Below, in pieces: positions 43,649 through 53,466 of a DNA stretch of 64,000 nt. The position numbers and the translations under genes were made by a program. Origin of the DNA: an uncultured Prevotella sp. (GTDB lineage: Bacteria > Bacteroidota > Bacteroidia > Bacteroidales > Bacteroidaceae). How positions within the stretch are numbered: the first letter of the stretch is position 1; every line of letters begins with the position of its first letter. The notes beneath the pieces are model-generated. The model searched no databases, was not told where the DNA came from, and worked only from the letters and a program-made list of their open reading frames with translations. The stretch lies in assembly GCA_937895845.1 (NCBI GenBank), contig CALBLK010000022.1:36027-100026 (forward strand). Reading direction: 5' to 3'.

Positions 43649-45073
43649 ATGGAAAACATTTCAGAACATTCTTTAGGACGGCGGCTGTTTCTGAGCGTGC
43701 TATCGCTCTTTGTCTTCTTCGCCGTGTGCTTCATCGTGTTCCAGCAGGAACGCGAGAAAGAGTACAAGACAGGCATGCTCAACCAGCAGCTGCAGGACTT
43801 CAACGTGAGGATGAACGAGGCACTGACACTCACCGGTGCAAGCAGCGACCGCGACATTGACCGCTACGTGGCCGCCCACCGGCTGCCGGGAATGCGCCTC
43901 ACCATCATCGACCCCAACGGAAAGGTAGTCTACGACAACGAGCGGAAAGACTATGCCAACATTCCGAGCCACCGAGACAGGCAGGAGGTGAGCGAGGCTC
44001 TGCTGCGGGGAAAGGGCTATGACATCAGCCGCAGCAGCCATACGCTGGACGGGGACTTCTTCTACTCGGCGACCTACTTTGCCAAGGAGCACCGGGTGAT
44101 TCGCAGTGCCATGCCCTATAACAACGACCTGTCACAGGTTTTCCAAACCGACCTGCACTTTATCTACTTCGCACTGACCGTGCTCATCCTGCTCTCGGCC
44201 TTGCTCTACCGCTTCACCCTGCGACTGAGCACCAACGTGAACAACCTGAGGCGATTCGCCCAGCGCGCCGACCGCAACGAGCCGCTGCAAGTGGAAGACT
44301 TGGCCCGCTTCCCCAACGACGAGCTGGGAGAAATTTCCGAATACATCATCAAGCTGTACCTGCAACTTCAGCGCACCAAGGAGGAGCAGAACGTGCTGAA
44401 GCGCCAGCTCACCCAGAACATCGCACACGAGCTGAAAACCCCGGTGGCCAGTATCCAGGGCTATCTGGAAACGGTGCTGGAGAACAAGAACATCAGCGAG
44501 GAGACCCGCCAGCTGTTCCTCACGCGGTGCCACGCACAGAGCCAGCGGCTCACCAGTCTGCTGGCCGACATCTCCACCCTCTACCGCATGGACGACGCGC
44601 CCGAGCAAACCCACTTTGAAGAGGTGGACATCGCAGCCACTGTCAACCAGATAGTCGAAGAGACAGCCCTTAGCATCAGACAGCGGCGGATGACGTTTGA
44701 CAACCGCTTGCCACAGACTGTCAAGGTGAAAGGCAACCCATCGCTGATCTACAGCATCTTCCGCAACCTCACCGACAACGCCATCGCCTATGCCGGCGAG
44801 GGCACCACCATCACACTCAGCGCCACCGAGAGCGACAAGGGAGACCGATGGCTCTTCAGCTTTGCCGACAACGGAGAGGGCGTTGGACAGGAGCACCTCA
44901 GCCGCCTGTTCGAACGGTTCTACCGGGTGGACAAGGGGCGCAGCCGCAAGCTGGGCGGGACGGGCCTGGGACTGGCCATTGTGAAAAACGCCGTGCTGCT
45001 GCATGGCGGGCAGATTACGGCATCGGCCAACAAGGGAGGCGGGCTGCTGTTCAATTTCAGCCTCCACAAATGA
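43649..45073 (+). CDS. Two-component sensor histidine kinase
   Basis: A 474-residue inner-membrane kinase partner of the preceding regulator. It has two hydrophobic segments (FLSVLSLFVFFAVCFIVF near residue 15 and YFALTVLILLSALLYRFTLR near residue 175) that flank a periplasmic sensor of about 140 residues, a short HAMP-like linker, a HisKA domain with His260 in NIAHELKTPVASIQGY, and a HATPase with the N box (IFRNLTDNAIAYAG), G1 (FADNGEGVG) and G2 (GTGLGLAIVKNA). No known ligand motif is visible in the sensor part. Confidence 0.93.
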   Translation: MENISEHSLGRRLFLSVLSLFVFFAVCFIVFQQEREKEYKTGMLNQQLQDFNVRMNEALTLTGASSDRDIDRYVAAHRLPGMRLTIIDPNGKVVYDNERKDYANIPSHRDRQEVSEALLRGKGYDISRSSHTLDGDFFYSATYFAKEHRVIRSAMPYNNDLSQVFQTDLHFIYFALTVLILLSALLYRFTLRLSTNVNNLRRFAQRADRNEPLQVEDLARFPNDELGEISEYIIKLYLQLQRTKEEQNVLKRQLTQNIAHELKTPVASIQGYLETVLENKNISEETRQLFLTRCHAQSQRLTSLLADISTLYRMDDAPEQTHFEEVDIAATVNQIVEETALSIRQRRMTFDNRLPQTVKVKGNPSLIYSIFRNLTDNAIAYAGEGTTITLSATESDKGDRWLFSFADNGEGVGQEHLSRLFERFYRVDKGRSRKLGGTGLGLAIVKNAVLLHGGQITASANKGGGLLFNFSLHK

Positions 45074-45158
45074 CCCTGCCACCCACTTGCAACGACAGCA
45101 GGACACTCCCCTGTCACCCAGCCAAGAGCCGTCAAAACAGGCAAGTTTAACAAAAAAG

Positions 45159-45190
45159 TTTGGGCTATCCTCGTTTTTTTATTAACTTTG
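45159..45190 (+). promoter_or_regulatory. Promoter of the tandem SBP-sensor kinase genes
   Basis: TTTG (45159-45162), a 20-bp spacer and TAACTTTG (45183-45190), a perfect match to the Bacteroidetes consensus, 40 bp before the first kinase gene. Confidence 0.82.
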
Positions 45191-45229
45191 TGGCATAGAA
45201 GCATTTTGGAATACTAACCCAAACGACAA

Positions 45230-48064
45230 ATGCCTTTGACAAAAAAAGGAACAAGAACGGCGCTTCTCGCCGCCACCGTCATACTTCTCCTGTTCATAAG
45301 AGGAACAGCTGCGGCAGAAAGTCTGCGCCAAACCTACACCGAGGACAGGCCGCTGATTTACGAGGATGCGTGGGACCTGTGGCCTTACAGCTTCATGGAC
45401 AGCAACGGAAAGCCGACCGGCTTCAACATTGACCTTATACGGACGATGATGAAGAAATTAGACATTCCGTATGAAATCAGACTCAAACACACCTCCAACG
45501 TCTACGATGACTTGAAGACAGGCCGGGCAGACCTGACCATGGGTATGTACGCACCATACCACAACGACTACGGAAAATACAGCAGCAGCGTGGTTTGCAT
45601 CTTCACCCACAGCGTGGCAACAGCCAAGGGAAGGCCCTTGGACATCGAAGATTTCAAGGACCTGCGCAAATACAAGGTGCTGGTCCACGAAAACAGTTTC
45701 AGCCACCACGAGATGACAGTCAACGGCATGGGAAGCAACGCCATTCCGTATGACGACATGAAAGAGGCCGTGTTCCACGTAAGCTCCAGCGACAGCGGCG
45801 CCGTGCTGTGGAACACCATGTCGCTCAAGTGGCTCATCAACAAGTACCACTTGGACAACATCAAGCTGTCACCGGTAAACATGCCGCACGGCGAATACCA
45901 TTTTATCACCAACGACACCGTGCTGCTGGCCAAGCTGGACAGCGTGTTCACCGCCATGGTGGTGGACGAGGAGATACAGCCCATCCGCAACAAGTGGTTC
46001 TACCCCGAATACAGGGACAGCGGCATACCGCTCTATGCGTGGCACCTCCTGGGAGGGCTGGCCGCATTGCTGCTGGCCATCTTCACCACCAACATTTTCT
46101 TTCATTACAGGGAGAAGCGCACCAGGAAGACACTGGTCGACCAGAATGAACGGCTGACGCTCTACCTGCAGTCGGGCAAGATGTCGCTCTGGACTTACGA
46201 CATTCCCAGCACCAACTTTGTCACCATCTGCCCCACCCCTGACGCGGCCAACGTCAACGCAATGGGACTCTCGGTAATCTACCACATAGACGACTTCAAG
46301 CGCATCAGCCAGCTGATAGGCCAGATAAAGGACGGAGAGAAAGAAAGTGAGACCATTGTGGTGAGGGGCCACGTCAACAGCGGCTCTGAGCAAGAACGCT
46401 ATTTCAAGCTCAACATCTCCGTGCTGAGCCGGCAGCACGGCAAGCCAACCGTGCTGCTGGGCACCCAGCGCGACATCACCACCGAGTACACAAGCCGGAA
46501 GAAAAGCGAGAGGCAGCAGCTTAAATACTACACGCTGTTCAACAGCTCGATGGTAGACATGGCCTACTTTGACAGGAACGGTGTCCTGCTGAACATCAAC
46601 GAGAAAGCCTGCCAGACACTGAAGATAAGCAACGTGCGCGAAATGCTGCGGGCGCGGCTGCAAATCAACGACATCATTCCGCTGAACGGCATTGATGTCA
46701 CACGCGATGACGTGCAGTGGTCATCGTCCATCAACGACCTGGACAAGCTGAGGGCCGAGGGCAAGATTGTGTACATCCGGCGCCACGGAATGCTCTACTA
46801 CCAGTCGGCCGTCATCCCCATCTATAATAAGCACGGCGAATTGGACTGCCTATACTGCATTGGCCATGACATCACCGACATGGTGAACACCATCCAGAAA
46901 GAGAAGCGGCAGGCCCGGCGCATCGAGGAGGGCACGAAAGACATCAGGTCGTATGTAGAGAGCATCAGCTACATGCTGGAGGAGAGCGACATCAACATAT
47001 CCAGCTACGACCCGGGAAACAAGCTGCTGACCATCACGCACAACATGGACCAGCCAAGCCAGGTGCTGTCACAGATGAGGTGCCTGCGCCTGACCGCCCA
47101 CGAGGACTGGGGCAGGGCCGTGAGTGTGCTGGACAGCATGGACAGGCGGCGCAACAGGAGCCAGAGCATCGAGGTGAAGACCAACCTGAGAAACAGGCAG
47201 GGCCTGTACCAGTACCTGGCCTTCAACGCCATTCCCATCACCGACAGGCGCAAGGGCACCGTCGACCACTACTTCGGACTGTGCCGCGACGTGACCGTCA
47301 CCAAGGAAACCGACAGGAAACTGCGGCTGGAAACCCGGAAGGCGCAAGAGGCAGAAACGGTGAAAAGCGCATTTCTGAAGAACATGAGCCACGAAATCAG
47401 AACGCCGCTCAATGCTGTAATCGGCTTCGCCAAGCTCTTTGACACCGAACACGCCACCGAGGACGAGGCCGTGTTTGTGAACGAAATCAAGAAGAACACC
47501 GACATCCTGCTCAAGCTCGTCAACGACATCCTGCTCCTCTCAAGGTTAGATGCCAGGATGGTAGAGTTCAAGAAGACACCGACCAACATTGCTGCCGCTT
47601 TCACCTCGCACTGCCAGATGGGGCTGAGCGTGTGCACCAGCAACAAGGTGAAGATAAACATCGAAGTGCCAGACAGCAGCCTGAAACTGGACATAGACAA
47701 CGAGCACATGGGCTTTGTCATCCGCCACATCTGCGAAAATGCCGCCCGCTTCACCAAGCAGGGGCACATCAACGCCAAGTGCACCTACCACACCGGCCAC
47801 CTGGTGTTCAACATCGATGACACCGGAACCGGCATCAGCAGGAGCATGCAGCCACATGTGTTCGACCGCTTTGTGCACGAGACCGGCAGACAGATGCCGG
47901 GGTCTGGCCTCGGGCTGCCCATCTGCAAGGAAATGGTGGAGCAGATGGGCGGCCACATCAACCTTGACTCCGTGCCGGGCCAGGGAACCTCGGTGTGGGT
48001 GAGCATCCCCTGCGACATTGCAACAGCCGCGTCCGCGCCAGCCGAACCAAACGTACAGCTATGA
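45230..48064 (+). CDS. Sensor histidine kinase with solute-binding-type periplasmic domain (paralogue 1)
   Basis: A 944-residue membrane kinase. A signal peptide or first helix (about 1-29) is followed by a periplasmic domain of the bacterial extracellular solute-binding protein family 3 (GFNIDLIRTMMKKLDIPYEI, LKTGRADLTMGM, about 36-265) and a transmembrane helix (LGGLAALLLAIFTTNIFF). Then come two or three PAS-like domains (about 310-700), a HisKA with His721 in NMSHEIRTPLNAVIGF and a HATPase with ICENAARFTKQG, DDTGTGISRS and GSGLGLPICKE. No receiver or DNA-binding domain follows. The closely similar second kinase starts at its stop codon (ATGA overlap). The ligand is probably a small amino acid-like or organic molecule, by family only. 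Confidence 0.92.
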   Translation: MPLTKKGTRTALLAATVILLLFIRGTAAAESLRQTYTEDRPLIYEDAWDLWPYSFMDSNGKPTGFNIDLIRTMMKKLDIPYEIRLKHTSNVYDDLKTGRADLTMGMYAPYHNDYGKYSSSVVCIFTHSVATAKGRPLDIEDFKDLRKYKVLVHENSFSHHEMTVNGMGSNAIPYDDMKEAVFHVSSSDSGAVLWNTMSLKWLINKYHLDNIKLSPVNMPHGEYHFITNDTVLLAKLDSVFTAMVVDEEIQPIRNKWFYPEYRDSGIPLYAWHLLGGLAALLLAIFTTNIFFHYREKRTRKTLVDQNERLTLYLQSGKMSLWTYDIPSTNFVTICPTPDAANVNAMGLSVIYHIDDFKRISQLIGQIKDGEKESETIVVRGHVNSGSEQERYFKLNISVLSRQHGKPTVLLGTQRDITTEYTSRKKSERQQLKYYTLFNSSMVDMAYFDRNGVLLNINEKACQTLKISNVREMLRARLQINDIIPLNGIDVTRDDVQWSSSINDLDKLRAEGKIVYIRRHGMLYYQSAVIPIYNKHGELDCLYCIGHDITDMVNTIQKEKRQARRIEEGTKDIRSYVESISYMLEESDINISSYDPGNKLLTITHNMDQPSQVLSQMRCLRLTAHEDWGRAVSVLDSMDRRRNRSQSIEVKTNLRNRQGLYQYLAFNAIPITDRRKGTVDHYFGLCRDVTVTKETDRKLRLETRKAQEAETVKSAFLKNMSHEIRTPLNAVIGFAKLFDTEHATEDEAVFVNEIKKNTDILLKLVNDILLLSRLDARMVEFKKTPTNIAAAFTSHCQMGLSVCTSNKVKINIEVPDSSLKLDIDNEHMGFVIRHICENAARFTKQGHINAKCTYHTGHLVFNIDDTGTGISRSMQPHVFDRFVHETGRQMPGSGLGLPICKEMVEQMGGHINLDSVPGQGTSVWVSIPCDIATAASAPAEPNVQL

Positions 48065-50898
48065 GAGCCCTAAAGACATTGCGACACATCATCCGCTGCA
48101 CGCCGGCAGTCTTTACTGCCGCTGTCCTGGCAGCACTGTGGGCGGCGCTCACACCGGCCAGGGCAGCCATCAAGGCTCAGTCGCTTGAGAAATACACGGA
48201 GAGCCACCCCCTGGTGATTGTGACCGACTGGGAATTTCCACCCTACGAGTACCACGAAGACAATGGCGCCCCGACAGGCTACAACATCGAGGTGCTGCAA
48301 ACCATCCTGGACGGCATGGACATCCCCCACACGTTTATGATGCTCGAATGGAAAAACGCGCTGAAGGCATTTACAGAGCGTAAGGCAGACTTGATTATCC
48401 TGCGGCACAAAATCGGCATCAAGGACGTCTACTATGGCAAGACTGTCCTTTCCACCTACCGGGAAGGCATTGCCTACAAGAAAGGGACGGCTCCTCCACC
48501 CAGCTACGCCGCCCTGGGCGCCGGCGAGAAGGTGGGGTTCAAGAGAAACGACCTTGCCATCAGCGAGGCCATCAGAGCCGGCATGAACAGGGAGAACATG
48601 ACCATCCTGTCGCCACGACGCGGTCTCCACGCTGTGCAGACCGGCAAAATCAAGTACTACATCTACGGCCGCACGCCACTGCTATGGCTGGTTGGCGAGT
48701 TCCACCTTGACGACATTGAGGTGAGCCCGGCGCAGCTGCCGGTGGGCACTTTCTGCTGCGCGAGCTTCGACAAGGACATCATCAGCCTGATAGACGACCA
48801 GTTCACGCGCATGGAACAGAGCGGGCAGGTCAGGAAGCTGAAGAACAAATGGTTCCATCCCGAGGTGTTTAGCAAGGACGCCTCGCCTGTGGCCCTCTAC
48901 CTCATTGCTGGCGTCGTGCTGGTCATAGCCGGCTTCCTGGTGCTAAACTGGCTTGTCACCAGAAAAATCAAGCAGCACACCAGGGACATTGAAAAGAAGA
49001 ACACTCTGATAACAAAGGTGCTCACCAACAGCGACCACCGAGTGATTCGCTATGACATCAGGCGGCGCCATGTGGAAAACGTCTACGGCAGCATGCTGCC
49101 CGCCGGGGGAATGTCTTACGAGGAGTACATCAGCCGCATCCACCCGGAGGACAGCGGGAAGGCGGCAGCCCTGATAGAGACACTGAACAGGGGCGCGAGC
49201 GTTGACAAGGAGAACGTGTACCGGTGGAACGCGGGCACGCCGGGCACGCCCAAGTGGCAGATGCTCTCGGTAACCTCCATCGTCGAATATGGTTCGAAGC
49301 GCACACCGCTGAGCATCATCTCAACTGTGCTCGACACCACCCTACAGCACGAGGAGGAAGAGGCAGAGGACAGCATCACCGAGCGCTTCACCAACATCTT
49401 TGAGAAAAGCATCATCGGCATGGCCATGTACGATGCAGATGGCAGGCTGCTCACCGTGAACGACAGGATGCGGAGCATCTTCCACTTCAAGAACCCCGAC
49501 GACCCGTTCTACTTCAACCTGAAGATTTTCGACCTGCCGTTCCTGCGTGAAGACATTAACCGTGACGCCCCGTCCGACTTCCACTTCTGCACACAGATAC
49601 ACATCCCGGAGCGGCAGATGTACGACTACCTGGAAGTCAGGGTGCGCCCCATCTGGAACAGAACGGGCGAACTGGAGTTTATCCTGCTCATCGCGCGCAA
49701 CATCAACGACGACCACGACATCTACAACAAGAGCCGCAAGAACGAGGAGGAAATCAGAGACATCAACGAGAAGATGTCACAGTATGAGAACAACCTGCAC
49801 TTCCTGCTGGAAAACATCAACATGAAAGTGTGGCGCTCGTCGCTCAAGGAACGCAAGGTGCGCTATTTCAGCGACCTGCACAGCGAAGGGTTCACCGTGA
49901 CATTCGACGAGTTCATGGACAAGGTGCAAAAAGACATCCCGGCCGAGAAGATAGCCGAGGTCATCTCGCCCAGCGGCAAGGGGCAGCGCCACAAGGCTGT
50001 GCTGCCCATCAAGAACCTGTTTGAGCAGGATGGCAAGACACACTGGTACAGCATCTTCAGCATGCCCGAATACGACAGCGAGGGCCAGGTGTCCAGCTTC
50101 TTCGGCATCATCAGAGACATCACCCCGACAATGGACAAGCAGGCCAGGCTGAGGGAGGAGACCAGCCGCGCCAACGAGTCAAGCCGGCAGAAGAGCACGT
50201 TCCTGGCCAACATGACCCACGAGATACGCACACCGCTCAACGCCATCGTGGGCTTCTGCAACCTGCTGCAGAGCATCAGCGACCCGAACGACAAGCGGGA
50301 GTTCACACACATCATCAGCAACAACTGCGACATACTGCTCCAGCTCATCAACGACATCCTGACCATCTCGGCAGCCGACTCCAACGGCAAGCTCATCACA
50401 CCGCGCAAGGTCGACTTCTCTGCCGTGTTCAACGACATCTGCGCCACACTGGCCCGGCGCGTGGAAAACCCCATGGTGGAATTTGTCAAGGACAACCCCT
50501 ACCCCACCCTGCGCACCGTGCTCGACAGCGGGCGCATACAGCAGGTCATCACCAACTTTGTGACCAATGCCATCAAATACACCCGGGAGGGACACATCAA
50601 GGTGGGCTACCGCAAGGAAAACGGCGGCATCCGCATCTACTGCGAAGACACGGGAACAGGCATACCCAAGGAGAAATGCCAGCTAATCTTCGACCGCTTT
50701 GTCAAGCTCAACGACTATGTGCAGGGAACGGGCCTTGGACTGAACATCTGCAAGACCATCTGCGAGCAGTGCAACGGCAGGATTGGCGTGGACTCTGAGG
50801 TGGGGCGCGGCTCAACATTCTGGATATGGATTCCATGTACGCTGGACAGCACAGACCCGTGTGAGACGCCCGAAAGGCGTACCAAGGCATCAACATAA
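48061..50898 (+). CDS. Sensor histidine kinase with solute-binding-type periplasmic domain (paralogue 2)
   Basis: A 945-residue kinase from the ATG at 48061, which overlaps the stop of the previous kinase. The architecture is the same: signal/first helix, family-3 solute-binding domain (VTDWEFPPYEYHEDNGAPTG, FTERKADLIIL), transmembrane helix (VALYLIAGVVLVIAGFLVLN), PAS domains (FEKSIIGMAMYDADGRLLTV and others), HisKA with His720 in NMTHEIRTPLNAIVGF, HATPase with VTNAIKYTREG, EDTGTGIPKE and GTGLGLNICK. The extracellular domains differ strongly, so the pair probably senses different compounds. The AraC gene follows 20 bp later and may be in the same operon. Confidence 0.92.
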   Translation: MRALKTLRHIIRCTPAVFTAAVLAALWAALTPARAAIKAQSLEKYTESHPLVIVTDWEFPPYEYHEDNGAPTGYNIEVLQTILDGMDIPHTFMMLEWKNALKAFTERKADLIILRHKIGIKDVYYGKTVLSTYREGIAYKKGTAPPPSYAALGAGEKVGFKRNDLAISEAIRAGMNRENMTILSPRRGLHAVQTGKIKYYIYGRTPLLWLVGEFHLDDIEVSPAQLPVGTFCCASFDKDIISLIDDQFTRMEQSGQVRKLKNKWFHPEVFSKDASPVALYLIAGVVLVIAGFLVLNWLVTRKIKQHTRDIEKKNTLITKVLTNSDHRVIRYDIRRRHVENVYGSMLPAGGMSYEEYISRIHPEDSGKAAALIETLNRGASVDKENVYRWNAGTPGTPKWQMLSVTSIVEYGSKRTPLSIISTVLDTTLQHEEEEAEDSITERFTNIFEKSIIGMAMYDADGRLLTVNDRMRSIFHFKNPDDPFYFNLKIFDLPFLREDINRDAPSDFHFCTQIHIPERQMYDYLEVRVRPIWNRTGELEFILLIARNINDDHDIYNKSRKNEEEIRDINEKMSQYENNLHFLLENINMKVWRSSLKERKVRYFSDLHSEGFTVTFDEFMDKVQKDIPAEKIAEVISPSGKGQRHKAVLPIKNLFEQDGKTHWYSIFSMPEYDSEGQVSSFFGIIRDITPTMDKQARLREETSRANESSRQKSTFLANMTHEIRTPLNAIVGFCNLLQSISDPNDKREFTHIISNNCDILLQLINDILTISAADSNGKLITPRKVDFSAVFNDICATLARRVENPMVEFVKDNPYPTLRTVLDSGRIQQVITNFVTNAIKYTREGHIKVGYRKENGGIRIYCEDTGTGIPKEKCQLIFDRFVKLNDYVQGTGLGLNICKTICEQCNGRIGVDSEVGRGSTFWIWIPCTLDSTDPCETPERRTKAST

Positions 50899-50918
50899 CC
50901 GCAAAAAACGACTTAGCC

Positions 50919-51788
50919 ATGCAAATAAGCAAGTATCTCGTACCGAACGACCAGGACAGAAAGTGGGGGCTCACCGTCAGCACGGTGGGCTATGAGGAGA
51001 TTGCGCCAGGCGACCCCTACCCCACGCGCGGCCACGCCGATGGCTATTACTTCAATGTTGAGACCGGGCGCGAACTCAACGAATACCAGCTGCTCTACAT
51101 CACCGAGGGCGAGGGGGTGTTCCACAGCACCCACTTCAAGGAGGCGCGCCTGCACGAGGGCGACATGTTCCTGCTGTTCCCCGACGAGTGGCACAGCTAC
51201 CACCCCCTGCCGGGCGTGGGCTGGAAGAGCTACTGGATTGGCTTCAAGGGGCGCAACATCGACGACCGCGTGCACGCCGGCTTCCTCAATGTGCGCAAGC
51301 CCATCTATCATGTCGGCTTTTCCAGCGAGATTGTCCACCTGTACAAGACAGCCTACGACACCGCAGTGAACGAGGCGCCCTACTCGCAGCAGATGCTGGC
51401 CGGCATCGTCAACCACATGGTAGGTGTGATGTATGCACTGGAGCGCAACCTCAAGATGAGCAAGAACTACACGCACATTGACATGGTGAACAAGGCCAGG
51501 CTCCGCATCAGAGAGGCACTGGAGAGCAACCTCACCATCCAGCAGATTGCCGAGGAGCTGAGCGTGAGCTACTCCAACTTCCGCAAGCTGTTCAAGGAGT
51601 ACACGGGGCTGAGCCCGGCCGTCTACCAGCAGGATCTCAAGCTGCAGCGCGCCAAGGAGCTGCTGAGCACCACCACGATGAGCGTCAAGGAGATTGCCTA
51701 CCGCCTGAACTTCGACTCGCCCGACTATTTCTCGGCAAAGTTCAAGATAAAGACCGGGCGGAGGCCCAGCGAGATGCGCAGGAAATAG
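50919..51788 (+). CDS. Cupin-type AraC-family regulator, candidate rhamnose activator
   Basis: A 289-residue cytoplasmic regulator. The N-terminal AraC cupin (LLYITEGEGVFHSTHFKEAR, HEGDMFLLFPDEWHSYHPLP) binds an effector; the C-terminal 100 residues hold two helix-turn-helix units (LTIQQIAEELSVSYSNFRKL and MSVKEIAYRLNFDSPDYFSA). It ends at a strong terminator. It may be co-transcribed with the kinase pair or be independent. Bacteroides regulates rhamnose use with an AraC-type RhaR encoded near rhaK; this gene is the only cupin-type AraC protein near the rha genes here, and both rha promoters have AraC-style repeats. The assignment to rhamnose is inference. Confidence 0.88.
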   Translation: MQISKYLVPNDQDRKWGLTVSTVGYEEIAPGDPYPTRGHADGYYFNVETGRELNEYQLLYITEGEGVFHSTHFKEARLHEGDMFLLFPDEWHSYHPLPGVGWKSYWIGFKGRNIDDRVHAGFLNVRKPIYHVGFSSEIVHLYKTAYDTAVNEAPYSQQMLAGIVNHMVGVMYALERNLKMSKNYTHIDMVNKARLRIREALESNLTIQQIAEELSVSYSNFRKLFKEYTGLSPAVYQQDLKLQRAKELLSTTTMSVKEIAYRLNFDSPDYFSAKFKIKTGRRPSEMRRK

Positions 51789-51815
51789 CGGCGCAGCCCG
51801 GCTGGGACAAACAGC

Positions 51816-51863
51816 GCAGCAGCCCCCGGAAGTGCCCGTGCACTTCCGGGGGCTGCTGCTTTT
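51816..51863 (+). terminator. Intrinsic terminator after the AraC gene
   Basis: A perfect 20-bp inverted repeat (51816-51835 and 51840-51859) with a 4-nt loop is followed by TTTT. It lies between the AraC gene and the convergent nhaD gene. Confidence 0.92.
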
Positions 51864-51917
51864 CATGAAGTTACGGGCCAGTCTTCAGCCCGCCCGGGGC
51901 CGGCTGTCACGCCAAGG

Positions 51918-53264
51918 CTAAAGACCCAGCAGGCTCTTCTCTGCCCAATAGACCAGCATTCCGGCCAGGTAGCCCAGGAAAGCCACCCACGTGATGTGCC
52001 TCATGTACCATCCGAATGATATTTTCTCCAGCCCCATTACCACCACACCGGCCGCAGAGCCGATGATCAGCATGGAGCCGCCCACGCCGGCACAGTAGGC
52101 CAGCAGCTGCCAGAAGATGCCGTCGACCGCCATGTCGCCGGCGGGAGCCACAGGATACATACCCATGCAGCCGGCAACCAGCGGCACATTGTCGACAACG
52201 CTCGACAGAACGCCGATGATGCCCGTCACCATATAGTGGTTGCCGTCAAAGGCCACGTTGAGCCCCTTGCCAAGCATGGTGAGCACGCCGACCGTCTCCA
52301 GGCAGGCCACAGCCATCAGAATGCCAAGGAAGAAGAGGATGGTGCTCATGTCTATGCGCGAGAGCATGGCCGTCACTCTCTTCTGCATGCCGCCCTGGCA
52401 GGCGCAGTGGCTCAGGTGGCGGTAGAAGATTTCGGTCACCGTCCAGAGCACGCCCAGCACCAGCAGCACCCCGACAAACGGCGGCAGGTGGGTGATGCTC
52501 TTGAAGACAGGAACAAAGATAAGGCCGCCCACACCCAGGAAGAACACCACCTTGCGCTGAAACTCGGTGAAGTCACTGGCGGCCGCCGCCTCGGCGCCGG
52601 CCGCCAGCGGCGCCATGCTGCCCTTGAGCGACAGCGACAGCAGCCAGGCCGGCACGGCCACCGACACCACCGACGGCACGAGAATCTCCGAGATGACACC
52701 GGCAGCCGTAATCACGCCCTTGTTCCACAGCATGATGGTGGTAACGTCGCCGATGGGCGAGAAAGCGCCGCCCGAATTGGCCGCAATCACCACCAGCGAG
52801 GCATACACAAGCCGGTCGTTCCTGTCGGCCACCAGCTTGCGGAGAATCATCACCATCACGATGCTCGTGGTGAGATTGTCAAGGATGGCCGAAATCAAGA
52901 AGGTGAGCAGGGCTATGCGCCACAGGAGCTTGCGCTTGCTGGTGGAGCTGAGCAGCCCGCGCACAAAGTTAAAGCCGCCGTTCTGGTCGACCAGCTCCAC
53001 GATGGTCATCGCCCCCATCAGGAAGAACAGCGTGGTCGACGTGCTGCCAAGGTGCCGCTCCATCACATCGCTCACGGCCTGTGCCATCCGGCCAGGCGCC
53101 ACACCGGCCAGGTACTCGGCCGGGGCAATCATAAACAGGGTCCAGCAGGCCACAAACATCAGCAGGGCCACTGCCGCCTTGTTGACCTTGGTCACACTCT
53201 CGATGGCGATACAGAAATAGCCCATCACAAAAACTGCCACAATGCAGATTGTCAAAGTAGTCAT
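51918..53264 (-). CDS. nhaD: NhaD-type sodium/proton antiporter
   Basis: A 448-residue polytopic inner-membrane protein of the NhaD (ion transporter) family, exchanging cytoplasmic Na+ or Li+ for H+. Diagnostic segments are the SAILDNLTTSIVMVMILRK loop, the NSGGAFSPIGDVTTIMLW motif with conserved charged residues, and SSVVDNVPLVAGCMGM in the second repeat. About 11-12 hydrophobic segments are visible. A -7 box TACTTTTG lies upstream (53369-53362, minus strand). It sits between the AraC regulator and the rhamnose genes but faces away from them, so a functional link is not implied. Confidence 0.93.
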   Translation of the reverse strand: MTTLTICIVAVFVMGYFCIAIESVTKVNKAAVALLMFVACWTLFMIAPAEYLAGVAPGRMAQAVSDVMERHLGSTSTTLFFLMGAMTIVELVDQNGGFNFVRGLLSSTSKRKLLWRIALLTFLISAILDNLTTSIVMVMILRKLVADRNDRLVYASLVVIAANSGGAFSPIGDVTTIMLWNKGVITAAGVISEILVPSVVSVAVPAWLLSLSLKGSMAPLAAGAEAAAASDFTEFQRKVVFFLGVGGLIFVPVFKSITHLPPFVGVLLVLGVLWTVTEIFYRHLSHCACQGGMQKRVTAMLSRIDMSTILFFLGILMAVACLETVGVLTMLGKGLNVAFDGNHYMVTGIIGVLSSVVDNVPLVAGCMGMYPVAPAGDMAVDGIFWQLLAYCAGVGGSMLIIGSAAGVVVMGLEKISFGWYMRHITWVAFLGYLAGMLVYWAEKSLLGL

Positions 53265-53283
53265 CTCTTATTTATTCCTTAAA

Positions 53284-53316
53284 CGGTTATTCATCCAAGA
53301 CGGTCATTCATCCAAG
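53284..53316. repeat. 16-bp tandem direct repeat in the nhaD leader
   Basis: Two near-identical units of the form CGGTNATTCATCCAAG at 53284-53299 and 53301-53316 (17-bp step), between the nhaD start and its -7 box. Confidence 0.55.
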
Positions 53317-53390
53317 CTGATGCGCCGGGGGCACGGTACGCCCGCAAGCCTGGCGCGACTGCAAAAGTAGCAATTAAAATCATGAACGCC

Positions 53391-53466
53391 GCAAGCCGAC
53401 ACGGCAAAAAGCTGCGCAAACGTTTTCAAAAGTGGCGGAACGCCGGCGCCATACGGGCCGTTTCGT
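53391..53466. repeat. Diverged GC-rich intergenic repeat (copy C)
   Basis: The divergent nhaD-rhaK gap (53265-53571) begins with this stretch: GCAAGCCGACACGGC near 53391 and TACGGGCCGTTTCG near 53452, separated by GC-rich palindromic sequence. It resembles the outer parts of copies A, B and D, but more degenerate. The rest of the gap holds the rha operator and promoter described separately. Confidence 0.5.

Noticed and set aside
46000..52000. Possible polysaccharide utilisation locus around the sensor kinases and AraC gene
   Set aside because: No SusC/SusD pair, sulfatase or glycosidase is present; the only glycosidase (GH43-like) is isolated at 32.7 kb.
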